DNA from: Heterodera schachtii
Lineage: Eukaryota; Nematoda; Chromadorea; Rhabditida; Heteroderidae
Direction of reading: 5' to 3'
DNA: 64,000 nt
Assembly (NCBI GenBank): GCA_023374025.1
Contig: SIJG01000007.1
Span: 1,283,852 to 1,347,851, forward strand
Shown here: positions 24,748-34,654 of the stretch, in pieces
Position numbering within the stretch: the stretch's first letter is position 1
Layout of the letters: each line of letters begins with the position of its first letter
Program-made: the position numbers and the translations under genes
Notes under the pieces: generated by a model
The model's input: the letters and a program-made list of their open reading frames with translations, nothing else
What the model was told of the DNA's origin: nothing
Database searches by the model: none

Positions 24748-27485
24748 TACCAAATACTCTCTTAAACTTGGAGATGGCCGACATGGGCTGCCGGGACTCT
24801 CGTCTACGAAATCTTCAATGGGTAAGTCAAATCGAACTTTCCAAAATTTAATGCAAAAAATATAGTATACGCGACGAGGAGTTCTTCCGTGAACTCCGTG
24901 AACGCTTGGAGGAGCTGAATCGGCGCCGTAAAAATTAATACCATTTAATTCTTTTGGTAATAGTGGAGAATCTGGGCTCCACCCCAAAAAAAAAATTTTT
25001 GCTATGAAAAGATCAACCCGGGGGTTTTCGGGGCTTCTGATCACGAATCTGATATCAGATTTGCAAAAATCATTGATTTTATCATTGATATTGAAAATCA
25101 TAGATTTTCGAAATTTTGATCAATATGATCAAATACGACGTAAATATTGAGATGCTCATAGAACAAACACACAAAAAATAAACAATCAACATTTATTACC
25201 CGGTCAATGCTTAATTAAGAAAATTTCATCATATTGATCAAAATTTCGAAAATCTATGATTTTCAATATCAATGATAAAATCAATGATTTTTGCAAATCT
25301 GATATCAGATTCGTGATCAGAAGCCCCGAAAACCCCCGGGTTGATCTTTTCATAGCAAAAATTTTTTTTGGGGTGGAGCCCAGATTCTCCACTATTACCA
25401 TTCTTTTAAATTGAGTTTTTCAGAACAATTGTGGAATCAAATCGAGCGATTGACGGACGAACTTGCCGCCCAGCGCCGCCGGCTGGACAATTTGCCAGCT
25501 GAAACGGTAATTGTCTAAAAATTAGGTACTTATAAGTTTGACCCACATAAAAATTTTTAATGGTAAAAACGGGTTCCAGGGGTTTTCGGGGCCGCTGATC
25601 ATAAATTTGAACTCTATTTGACGAATTTCCGAACCCCTAACCCGAAATTCGAACATTCTTGAAATTTTTTTTCAAAATCGGTTTTAAATGTGCCAAAATG
25701 CGTGCTCCATGATTTTCCGATGAGATGCTCATATTATATTGACTCACAAGGGAACCACCCGAACTGTAAGTCGGAAAATGCATATGTGTTATATACCATT
25801 GGGTAGAGCAGGGTCGACTTCTATTGTGAATTTTTAATATTACGGGCCCATAGGAAGAAATCAAAAAGTTATGAGGCCTCAAAAATCGAAATTTTAGGCC
25901 TAGGGCCAATTTCCAGCTTTATTCACTTTCTATTAATTCCCAACCCTTACACTTATTAATTTTTTTGCTTATTTTTATTAAAGAAAAACTATCAAACATT
26001 TTTTTAATATAAAAAAGCATTTTTTGAATTATTTAGTTATATTAAACATTAATTAAAATTTATTTATTTTTATGTTGGATTTGAACCCGAGCTCAAAAAA
26101 CGCAAATTTAACCAACTGAGCCATCAATTTTATGTCAGACCAAGCGTTGTTGCAATGTAATTCAACACATACTCAAAAAAAACTAACAAATAAAACTAAC
26201 AAATTTCTTAAGTTCACCTAAACGTTCGAAATTTTCAACTGGAACAAATTAAAATTAAATTTTTTTTAATTTTTAAAAATTTATTTCCCGGTCCCGAAGA
26301 AAAAATCGAGGTCCCGGTCCTGATTTTGCCCAAAATTCCCGGTCCCGCTTCACTCTAGTCGAAATGGATGCCGGATTCGTGATCAGAGACCCTGAAATGT
26401 CCTGGAAGCAGGTTTTCATGACTTAAAAACAAAAAATTTTACGAAAAGAGGGGCAACCATTGGCAGTATTACCGGGGGTACCCCTGCCCCGGGCGCGACA
26501 ACCTTTTTTTTTTGCTCTTCACATCATTTTTTGCGACCCTTTTCCAAAAATTTTGGGGAATACGTGAGAGGGGAAAAATTTTATAATTTTTGATGCGATT
26601 TGTTGGGAACCGCCCACTTCGGCGCCGTTTCTAACAACTTTTCTCATTATCAAATATTTGGTATTATTCAATAGCTCACAAGATTCTCTAACAGCCTTTA
26701 AAACTTAAAAAAATTTCGTCGGTTTACAAAAAATTAACGCCAAAACTCTCAAAAATTGACTTTTCTTGGCTTTTTCGGCGCCGCGTGGCATAACTTTTTT
26801 ATTTTGAATGATTCTTTTCGATTTTGGCATGTAATGTAGAGAACATATAGAGCTTTTAAAAGATGCTAGATTGGCTAAAGTTAACTGACAGATAAAAAAA
26901 ATTTTCAGGAAGAGAATGGGAGGCGGTGGAGAGGGCGCTGGACGAATTGATGGAACAGCGCCGCCAGCGGGGCGAGCCGCCTAACGGACAAGATGCCGAG
27001 CGCCGCCGGCGGGGCGACCGACCCGAGCAAATGGTAGGTTGTATAAATTGTATAAAAATTAGTTTGGCTGACAGCTAAATTGGATATCAATGGAATTCTA
27101 AAATTTTTATTTTAATGTGTGAATTTTTTAAGCAATGAGGAGGGGTAGCAATTATACCATTAATGTTTTCAAATTGAGTTTTTCTTTTTCAGAACAGCTG
27201 TGGAATGAAATCGAACAGCTGACGGATCAGCTGGCGGAGGAGCGCCGCCGGCTGGGCAATTTGCCAGCTGAGACGGTAATTGTCTAAAAATTAGTTAGGC
27301 TGACAGCTAAATTGGAGAATTATCACTGGAATTGTAAAATTTTGATTTTAATGTGTGAATTTTTTAAGCAATGGGTGCCGCCACCCGAACCACCAGCCGG
27401 CGGCGCCGGGCAGCAGCAAGAGCCGGACGAAGACGAATTCAGAAGCGTCGAAAATGTATTAATTTTGAATTTGGTTTCTTTGTAA
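24748..27485 (+). CDS. Candidate chimeric coiled-coil gene with PINK1-derived exon and duplicated cassette exons; may be a pseudogene
   Basis: Visible exon-like blocks: a PINK1-derived block ending at donor 24821; 24866-24927; cassette A 25424-25506; cassette D 26909-27033; cassette B 27193-27275; last exon 27369-27485 with TAA stop. Cassettes A and B are near-identical 83-mers reading QLWN-IE-LTD-LA--RRRL, then NLPAET. Cassette D is a more distant relative (EWEAVERALDELMEQRR). All are Glu/Arg/Leu-rich and coiled-coil-like. All three cassettes enter in phase 1 and leave in phase 0, so at most one fits into any mRNA; the last exon (Pro/Gly/Gln then acidic) joins in frame to A or B. I find no in-frame ATG: the kinase-derived block carries a 2-base deletion relative to PINK1. 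No function can be named. Confidence 0.4.
24956..25399. mobile_element. Non-autonomous foldback DNA transposon (hAT-like), 444 bp
   Basis: Ends are GGTAATAGTGG and CCACTATTACC, and the terminal inverted repeats extend about 170 bases each, leaving a short AT-rich loop. It is flanked by a perfect 8-base direct repeat ATTCTTTT (24948-24955 and 25400-25407). No transposase is encoded. An 8-base target duplication is typical of the hAT and P superfamilies; assignment beyond that is inference. It sits inside an intron of the chimeric coiled-coil locus. Confidence 0.85.
25571..25654 (+). repeat. Dispersed repeat motif, solo copy
   Basis: A diverged copy of a roughly 75-base motif (consensus core GGGGTTTTCGGGGCCGCTGA, then CACGAATCTGACATC, then GACCCGAATTCGAAC) that recurs inside the transposons at 24956-25399 and 27894-28499, in the foldback at 28543-28907 and in the ELP5 intron. 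It may be the left part of a decayed element whose right end (CAGTATTACC) lies near 26475. Confidence 0.55.
26072..26127 (-). repeat. tRNA-derived repeat or tRNA relic
   Basis: The minus strand carries an A-box-like TGGCTCAGTTGG and a perfect B-box GGTTCAAATCC at tRNA-like spacing. The T stem and acceptor stem do not pair well, so this is not a convincing functional tRNA; a SINE head or tRNA pseudogene is more likely. Confidence 0.45.
26612..26815. repeat. Diverged inverted repeat with GGCGCCG ends
   Basis: Left arm contains GGCGCCG followed by a TTCTAACAACTTTT-type sequence; the right arm, read in reverse complement, gives a similar ATAACTTTTTTATTTTG segment next to GGCGCCG. The arms are diverged. 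A related arrangement occurs in the CREB3 intron at 39130-39402. Confidence 0.4.
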
Positions 27486-27893
27486 AATAATTACGACTTG
27501 GAGAATTATCACTGGAATTGTAAAATTTTGATTTTAATATGTGAATTTTTTAAAGATAAATGAGATAATCTTCTACTCTTTCAAAATTTTTTGTGTTCAA
27601 TATTCTATATAAAAATTATTTAAATGACTATCTCTTTTTTTACATGAAGCGCCAATGAAGTCCGAAAGAAACCAACGGACCGGCTCAGTTCGGTTCCAGC
27701 CCAGTTTTTGATCTATAATTTTTTTCTTTGTCAATCAAATCCAACAATCTTTGTATCATTCGAAGGCTCTTTACATACCTTATTAGCCGTACAAAAAGCA
27801 AAAAGATTTCAACCCTGAAAAATTTTATGATGAAAAAACGTGTTTTTCTTCGCGCCGGTCTCTACTTTTTGTCAAATTGATACCGCCAATTCC

Positions 27894-28499
27894 GGTAATA
27901 CTGACTTTTACTGGTCCCATAAAAAAAGGAAACAAAAAGGCGTTTTTTTACGATTCTGAGTTGCACTCAGGGGTTATCAGTGCCGCTGATCACGAATATC
28001 ACGTCAAAATTGTCATATGACATCATCTAATCTATGATTTTTTCCAAGTCTGATTTTTCCTCGTTTTTTTCTTTCATTTTTTTAAATTATAACCTAAAAA
28101 TGTTTTATGAGGTTATCGGGTTCGCTAATCACGAATCTGACATCCATTTTGACTAATTTCGAATCCCTGGCACAAAGTCGAACAAAAGTCGAATCTTCAA
28201 ATTTTTGAGTTTCGCATTTTTCGACTAAAAAAGGCTTATGTGATTTTTTTATTTAATGGAACGATGACTTTCAGTTTATTTCCATGTAGGTATTTAAGCT
28301 GTTTTTGAAACATGAATACAAATTCGAAAATTTGAACTTTCGATTTTTTTGTTCGAATTCGGGTCCGGGTTTAGGAATTGGTCGAAATGGATGTCATATT
28401 CGCGATCAGCGGCCCCGATAACCCCTGAGTCCAACTCAGAATCGTAAAAAAACAACCTTTTATTCTTTTTGTATGGGACCAGTAAAAGTCAGTATTACC
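27894..28499. mobile_element. Non-autonomous foldback DNA transposon (same family), 606 bp
   Basis: Starts GGTAATACTGAC and ends GTCAGTATTACC; inverted repeats of about 100 bases (27894-28000 and 28400-28499) include the dispersed CGCTGATCACGAAT motif. Flanked by a perfect 8-base duplication CCAATTCC (27886-27893 and 28500-28507). No coding capacity. Shares the terminal GGTAATA and target-site length with the element at 24956. Confidence 0.85.
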
Positions 28500-28542
28500 C
28501 CAATTCCCTACCATCCACCCTCTTTTTGCAAAAAAAAATTTT

Positions 28543-28907
28543 CTGTTCTAAAAAGTCGTGAAAACATGTTTTATGGGGTTTTTAGGGTCGATGATCACAA
28601 CTGTGACATTCATTTTGACCAATTTCGAATCCCGGACCCGAATTCGAACAAAAATTCAAAATTTTCTAAATTCTTACTTTTGTTCCTAAATTGATATAAA
28701 TAAGCTAAATTTAGTTAAAAACCATTGTAACATCAAAAATAGTCATTCTGTACTGATCCGAACATAAAGTGAATTTTTGAAAATTTTGAATTTTCGACTT
28801 GTTCGAATTCGGGTCCGGGATTCGAAATTGGTCAAAATGAATGTCACAGTTGTGATCATCGACCCTAAAAACCCAATAAAACATGTTTTCACGACTTTTT
28901 AGAACAG
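28543..28907. mobile_element. Foldback element with long inverted arms
   Basis: Two arms of about 110 bases (28543-28655 and about 28797-28907) are near-perfect reverse complements, with outer ends CTGTTCTAAAAAGTCGTG and its complement. The arms contain the dispersed motif. I see no target duplication, so the true borders or the mechanism remain open. Similar short open frames in the two arms are a by-product of the palindrome. Confidence 0.6.
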
Positions 28908-29140
28908 ATAAGTCCACTCCAAAAAATGCAAATTTTTGAAAATCTGTACATAGATAATTAACAAGTACCCTTTTTTCTAGCATACAAAAACCAGAAAATT
29001 TTAACGTAGAAATGCTATTTTGAGCCCCTTTTTCATAGCATATGCGCAGAAAAAATATGTTAATCCATATAATTTATAACCCTAGTGATATATGTCTCTG
29101 TCGAATCCCTTACTCAAATTAATTATTCATTTTTTGTGCA

Positions 29141-30466
29141 ATGTCTCATAGTCAATCCGAGAAATCGCTCGACCATCAGTTCGATCGTTGTGAATGCGTC
29201 GTCGATGATTTGCTGAAGGGCCGTCTTGGCGATTCGCAATCTGCGCAAAAGAATGTGAGTTGGCATTTTTTCTATCCTTAAAGTTCCTTTCTTATTGTTT
29301 CAGAATATCTTGAGAGAGTGCATCCAATCTCTCCAATCCGTGGCCAAAACAATCGATGGTCTTTCGTTGTTCAGTGCCAATGATTCCGTCGAAGAACTTC
29401 CGACGAATTCTCTCCGTTTTTTGCTCGTCCCAGCTTATTTGGCCACCGCACTGCAAGAAATCGGCGTGGAGATGGACAAACGGGGAGCATATTTGAGAGC
29501 TTCGAAGGTATTTTAATTAGAACCTAATTAGAATGTTTAACATTAAATACGAAACAATTTCCATTCATTTAGACATATTATCGCGAATTCCTGCAGAACA
29601 TGTCAATTTTTGGGCTGGTAAATTTCCGACTTCCTTGGCTTAATGAAGATGAGCGCAATTCCGACGACCAGCAAAAAGAAAATGGAAGAAACCAGTCGAA
29701 ACTGATTAGCAGTTTTGAGGATGCAAAAGCACGTCGACAGCGCACCATTTCCCGTCTTCAACAATTGGAACAGCTCGAAAAGACTGTTGAACAGCTTAAA
29801 AACGAAAAACGACGCAATGATGACGAGGCGGCGCAGGTAAAAGGAAAGAGAAAAGAAAAATAATTTAATGACATTGTAATTAGCGTGAACTGATTTTCGC
29901 ACTTTTGCGTCTTTGGTCCATTCGATCCGTGAAGGAATTGGAAATGATTGAAGGTCAAAGGCTTTTCTCTTTTTTTCCAATTGTTAAATTTGGTAATAAT
30001 CTTCTGTTTTTCAGAAGAGTTGAAAATGGTCGAACAATTCGAAACGCGGAATTCGCACCCGTCGTCACATTCCGATTCGGCCAGCACTTCAAAAGATGTT
30101 CAATTTGCTGAACGTTAGTATAATTGCTGTTTTTATTTTAATTTTTCGGATTGTTTTTTAGCTGCCCGTTTAAAACCTCTGATTATCGCTCGTTCCGAGG
30201 CGCAAAAACGCGTTTTCGGCCTTGGTTATCCGAGTGTGCCCACAGTGACAGTCGACGAATGGTACAATGAGATGCAAAAAAGTGGCACTTTTGGCAAAGG
30301 GCCGATGCCATCGTCGTTTAAAATTGACCAACGCAAAACGCACGAAGACGACGAGACGGAAGAGGGAGAAGAGGAGGAGGAGAGGAAAAGACAGGCGCAA
30401 ATACAGAGAGATGAGTGGAAGGACATGAACAGAAGGGGGTGTGGGAACACGTACAACAAAGGATGA
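29141..30466 (+). CDS. ppfr-4: TAP42/alpha4 family regulator of PP2A-type phosphatases
   Basis: Homologue of TAP42/IGBP1, a protein that binds and stabilises catalytic subunits of PP2A, PP4 and PP6 downstream of TOR. Six exons, 351 residues: 29141-29254, 29304-29507, 29573-29836, 29884-29953, 30015-30113, 30162-30466. The N-terminal helical part reads LLVPAYLATALQEI and RASKTYYREFLQ. The C-terminal half has the family signature VDEWYNEMQKSGTFGKG and ends with RDEWKDMNRRGCGNTYNKG, preceded by an acidic Glu tract. The start is the first ATG, before a plausible helix. PHAX follows on the same strand after 271 bases, which may indicate an operon. The symbol is the C. elegans name for the family. 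Confidence 0.92.
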
Positions 30467-30737
30467 ACGAATTGGCAGAGCAACCGAAAATCGGACAAAT
30501 GATTTAAAAATGACAACCGAAAGACAGAATTGTTGGGTAAATAATTGCAACTTTATTTAGCTCGAAAGAGTAAGCATCCTGTTCAAATATGTTTACCGTG
30601 CATTTCATTCATTTTCAAATAAAATTGTAACGTTCTTTTAATTTAAATACCTTTACATTGTTAATGGCTTGCCATTTGATATTTTAAACCTTTTTTCTTT
30701 TTAACTTACAACGTTTAAAAGGTGTCCTGACTTCAAA
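30467..30737 (+). promoter_or_regulatory. Intercistronic region between TAP42 and PHAX genes
   Basis: 271 bases hold an AATAAAATTG-type polyadenylation signal near 30620, a T-rich tract (about 30690-30705) and an acceptor-like TTTAAAAG at about 30713-30720 just ahead of the PHAX ATG. This matches the spacing of nematode operons with downstream trans-splicing, but a separate promoter is not excluded. Confidence 0.4.
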
Positions 30738-32357
30738 ATGAGTGATTTCCGAGAAAAGCAAACTGTCGGCAATGGACGGAATGACAGCGATGTCAGCGAT
30801 GAGGAACAGACATTCGACAGAGTTTTGAATGCGCGATTGAAAGTGGTGCCTAAACCGTTAGGCAATGGAGGCGCATCGACGTCCACGGGGAATGGTCAAA
30901 GGACAGACGAAGCGGAAATGGTAAAAGCACTGAAACTAACTGTTTAAATGATTGTCATTTAGTCTGATGGCAGTGAGTTTCCCGCAATTGCGTCGAAAAG
31001 TGCGGGCCATTTGTGGACGGACACTGTGCTAATGCAATCGTTGGAGGAAAAAATGGGAGTTTCGGCTGGGCCAGGGGCGACAATTGTGGAATTGAGAGAC
31101 CGCGGGACGGAGACATACGCGCCGATAAGTTCAGGCGAAAAGAGAAAGCGAAACGACGACATAGCTGATGAGATGATGGAAGAGGAGGGGACGACGGAGG
31201 GGGGTAAAACGGACGGCACAAAAGACGCAAAAATGGAAGGGGACAACGCCGACGAAGTAAAAGCGATGGAGGGGAACAAATATTTTGACGACCCTTCCAC
31301 TTTAAGACACTTTCCGTTGCCGTGGACACGTCCATTTCTCTTTGGGAGGGCGTCGACACGGGCGCCGCCGAACTGCCAACCGAACAACAGAACCACGGTA
31401 GAAGAACAGGCAAATGGAAGAAGTTCAAACGGGACAGCCGTCGACATCAGAAGCAAAAGCAAAGCCATCCATGGAAAAAGCCTTTTAAAAAGGGGCAGAA
31501 AATATTCAAAAACGAAGCCAAAGCAGCGGAGGGGAAAAAGCGAACAAACGCAGAAACGGCAGTGGAAAATGATACCACCGGAGAAGTTTGTGCCACGCAA
31601 ACTTATGACGCCAAACTATGCAAAGACAAAGCTTTTGGAGGTGGAGATTAACGCGGATGAAATGAGCGAAGAACAACTCGCAAATGAACTCGCCGAAGCA
31701 CTCGGAGAGAAAGTTCCGGTGAGAGGGGGGGGGGGGGCAGATTCAAATGATTTCTTAGTAAATACGAAACTCGGAATAGTTTTATTAAAAACGAAGTATG
31801 TATATCGTCACTTTTGTAGGAACTGATGCAAAAAGTAGTGCATTTTGCTGGAAAAGCGCACGCCGTGGAACTGTTCAAGCAATGCCAAGAAGTTGAGCGG
31901 AACGGCGGAATGTTGACACAAAACCGACTAAGGAGAAGAACGCCCGGGGGTGTGTTTATGAAACTGTTCAACGAAAGCAAAGAAATCAGCGAAGAGAATA
32001 AGGCGCATTTAAAATATTTTTCAATTATTTAAATAAAAATTGGCAGTTTAGAAAACAATGCACGAATTTGGGACGGAAAAACAACGACAGAGTGGAGAAT
32101 TACCAAAATGGTGGGAGAAAATGAAGCAGAGAAAGGAAAAGAAAGCCGAAAAGGCAAAAGAAAAGGGCGAAGCGACGCAAAACACAATTAATGAGGTAAA
32201 TTACCTAACTCATTATTCAATTAATGGGAAAGCAATAAAAGAAAAAATTCAGATTAAAGAATTGCCCACTTCCAGCGAATTAATTAAGCCTGAGCTAAAC
32301 GATACAGAACTGACAAATGGAAATGATGAGACAAACAGAAGTGGAGAAAAAATGTAA
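30738..32357 (+). CDS. PHAX, phosphorylated adaptor for U snRNA export
   Basis: Bridges the cap-binding complex and CRM1/XPO1 to export spliceosomal U snRNA from the nucleus. Five exons, about 456 residues: 30738-30920, 30963-31718, 31820-32002, 32052-32195, 32253-32357. The N-terminal half has HLWTDTVLMQSLEEKMG followed by a long charged low-complexity stretch. The conserved RNA-binding domain begins NELAEALGEKVPELMQKVV and carries the signature RRRTPGGVFMKLFNE. A Lys/Glu-rich C-terminus follows. Intron 3 uses a GC donor (32003) and joins exactly in frame. Intron 4 (57 bases) is a multiple of three without stops and could be retained. The gene converges on the DNAJ gene, with about 160 bases between stop codons. 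Confidence 0.9.
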
Positions 32358-32518
32358 ATTGAATTGTTTTGTTATATCAGCAGTTGATATTTTTTTATGT
32401 CTTGCACATTTTTTATTTATCATTTTATCACTTCAGAAAATATAGATACTACACAAAAAGCAAGGACTTAAAATTTGTTTTTCCTTTGAATGATTTCATA
32501 AGTCGAATCTTAAATTGT

Positions 32519-34223
32519 TCATTTGTACAACTCCTCCAACTTTCTGCAATTGGTCAGTTCCATCTCTTGCGCCCTTCTCCACAAATCCGCGTCTCCTCGC
32601 ATTTTCGCTGTCCATAAAAGTCCTTCTCCTAAATAAAAAACAATTTCGACTTATTGCACTTTTGTTTTTACTAGTGCGATTTTTCTCGATAGCATTGGTT
32701 GCGGAGATGGCTCACATAGTCATTTTCGACGTGCTAAAATCGCATTAAATGTAGAACAAATGTTCCGAATGGACCTTCACTTTACCTGTTCCACCTGATA
32801 GAGACGCTTTCCGTAATTAGCCTCGAAGTCCGGCTTTGTGTAGTAAGGAACCCGCAAATCCCTTGTGTATCGAAGGACGTGGTAAGTGCTGAAAAAGACA
32901 GGGAAAAAAGTCAAAAGGGCACAGAGTAAATAATATCAAAATGAAGTAATTGTCTTCCGTTTCACCTGTCTCTGTTCAGTGAGTAAATCGGGTCACTGGA
33001 GAACAATTGGACGAGAAGGCCACCGACGATGATAATAATGACGGGCAAAATTTGCAACAGTTGGTAGAAGAGGTTCTTTCAAGTGTGAAAAAGGCATTAG
33101 AAAATATTGGGACACCAAAAGTGAAAGCCCATATAAAATAGGGCCGGGGAAGGGCAAATTTATTGAAAATAAACCCCAAATTTCCTTCCTTTCCTCACCG
33201 GCTCTTCCCTGTGTTGCGGTTCCGTATGACGAAAATGGAACTGTCCGCGCCGTCGGTGCAAAGACCCGGACGGAAAACCACCGCCAAAAAACATTTCAAA
33301 AATGTCCTCAGGGGACATTTCCGCTAAACAAAAATAATGGACAAAATTAGCGGGACCAAAATTGACAGACATTCGAATCCCCTGTTCACGTCGTAGTCGT
33401 AAAAGTCGGAATGGTGTCGCCGAGTGGCGGCCCTCTGTTGCGCTTCACTCCCAAAACGGTCGTAGTCGTCGCGCTTTTTGGCATCCGAAAGAACGGCGTA
33501 AGCATTGCCCAGAGCTAATTGGTGTTATAAAAAATGAAAAAAAGCTGCAGTTTGCCATTTGCGAACCTTTGAATGCTTCGGTGGCCCCCGGCGCTTTGCA
33601 TTTGTCGGGATGCAATTTCAGCGCCAATTCGCGATATTTCCGCTTCAACAATGTCTCGCTGTACTCCGTCTTGTTTATCTGCAGGATTTCGTAGTAGTCT
33701 TTGCAGTGTCGGATCCTTTCCACGTCAATCGCTTCTTCGCTTGTAAATGCGTTTCGCTGTGTCTCCGTTTTTTGTGCCGTTCTCCCCGCACTTTTCGACC
33801 GCGACCGATCCGTGCCGTCGGCATTTGTCTGTTGCGCTTTTCGTCGATTTGTCCGTCCACCTGTTGGCAATTAAATCGTAAATTATCCCCCAAAAATGTT
33901 CTAAATTTCACTCGGCCATTACCCGTTGAATTACTTGGCCCTGGCGAATCGCTTCGCGCTTTTCTGTTCCTCAGTGCGTCCGCCTCGTCAAACGAATTGT
34001 AATGGTCGTCGTGGGAGTAATTGTCGTTGGTTGTGTTGCTTTCCGTCGTCGTCGAAAAGTGCGTCTGTCCGTTTGCCAAAATGGCGTTCACGTCACATCC
34101 GGGGTCCAACCGTTTGGCCTTTCTCAGCAGGCGCTGCATTTCCTGCAAGTCGTTGGCTTTCATCGCATCTTTGGCCCGGACAACGCATTCCCTCGCCGCG
34201 TCGCGATTTGCCTCGACAACCAT
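32519..34223 (-). CDS. dnj-1: DNAJB12/DNAJB14-like ER-anchored J-domain co-chaperone
   Basis: Membrane-anchored Hsp70 co-chaperone expected in the endoplasmic reticulum with the J domain facing the cytosol. Eight exons: 33923-34223, 33567-33860, 33371-33514, 33199-33323, 32966-33075, 32786-32888, 32672-32733, 32519-32628. The N-terminus starts [17 protein letters not shown], the J domain begins KDYYEILQI and contains [10 protein letters not shown], then [17 protein letters not shown]. One membrane helix ([16 protein letters not shown]) precedes the family tail: [48 protein letters not shown]. The frame between the last two exons only holds if one base is dropped from the A5 run at 32680-32684 (T on +), so an indel is likely. 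The symbol follows the C. elegans orthologue. Confidence 0.9.
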
Positions 34224-34654
34224 AACAAAGCAAATGCGAATTTTATACAATCAAAAAAATGAGCAGAAATCAGTGGACGGGAGCACAAACAGTACAATCT
34301 GAATGAAAATGATTTAACTTTGTCCCTGCTTCAAAAAGTATAATAAATTACGTATAATTGCATTACGTGAAATAAATAATAAATTGTTAGATACAATAAC
34401 AAAACTTCAAAATGATCTTTAATCTTTATTTACAAGCGAATTAATTAATGATAATGTGCACAATTGTGCAGCATTTCAATGAGATTGGCCAGAAGAATCC
34501 AATTAAATTGTCCATGAAAGTATTTACAATATCAAACAACAAAAACTTTCGATTTTTTTTTTTTTGCTTTTTTTTTTTAAATAAATTAGGTGAGCAATTA
34601 CTTAATTAGCTAATTAGCATTGTCACTTAAACTTTCCAATCGATTGATAATTAA
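34224..34654. promoter_or_regulatory. Shared divergent promoter region, DNAJ (-) and CDPF1 (+)
   Basis: 431 AT-rich bases separate the two start codons. They include a T-run tract at 34552-34579. No defined binding site can be named. Confidence 0.45.

Noticed and set aside
25571..26475. A third complete transposon between 25.57 and 26.48 kb
   Set aside because: A right end (CAGTATTACC) is visible but the left end and the 8-bp duplication are not, so only fragments are reported.
28473..28983. Two open frames on opposite strands encoding nearly the same peptide
   Set aside because: They are the two arms of one inverted repeat, not two genes.
31322..31651. Second plus-strand open frame inside PHAX
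   Set aside because: It overlaps the PHAX coding exon in another frame; the conserved PHAX domain follows in the first frame.
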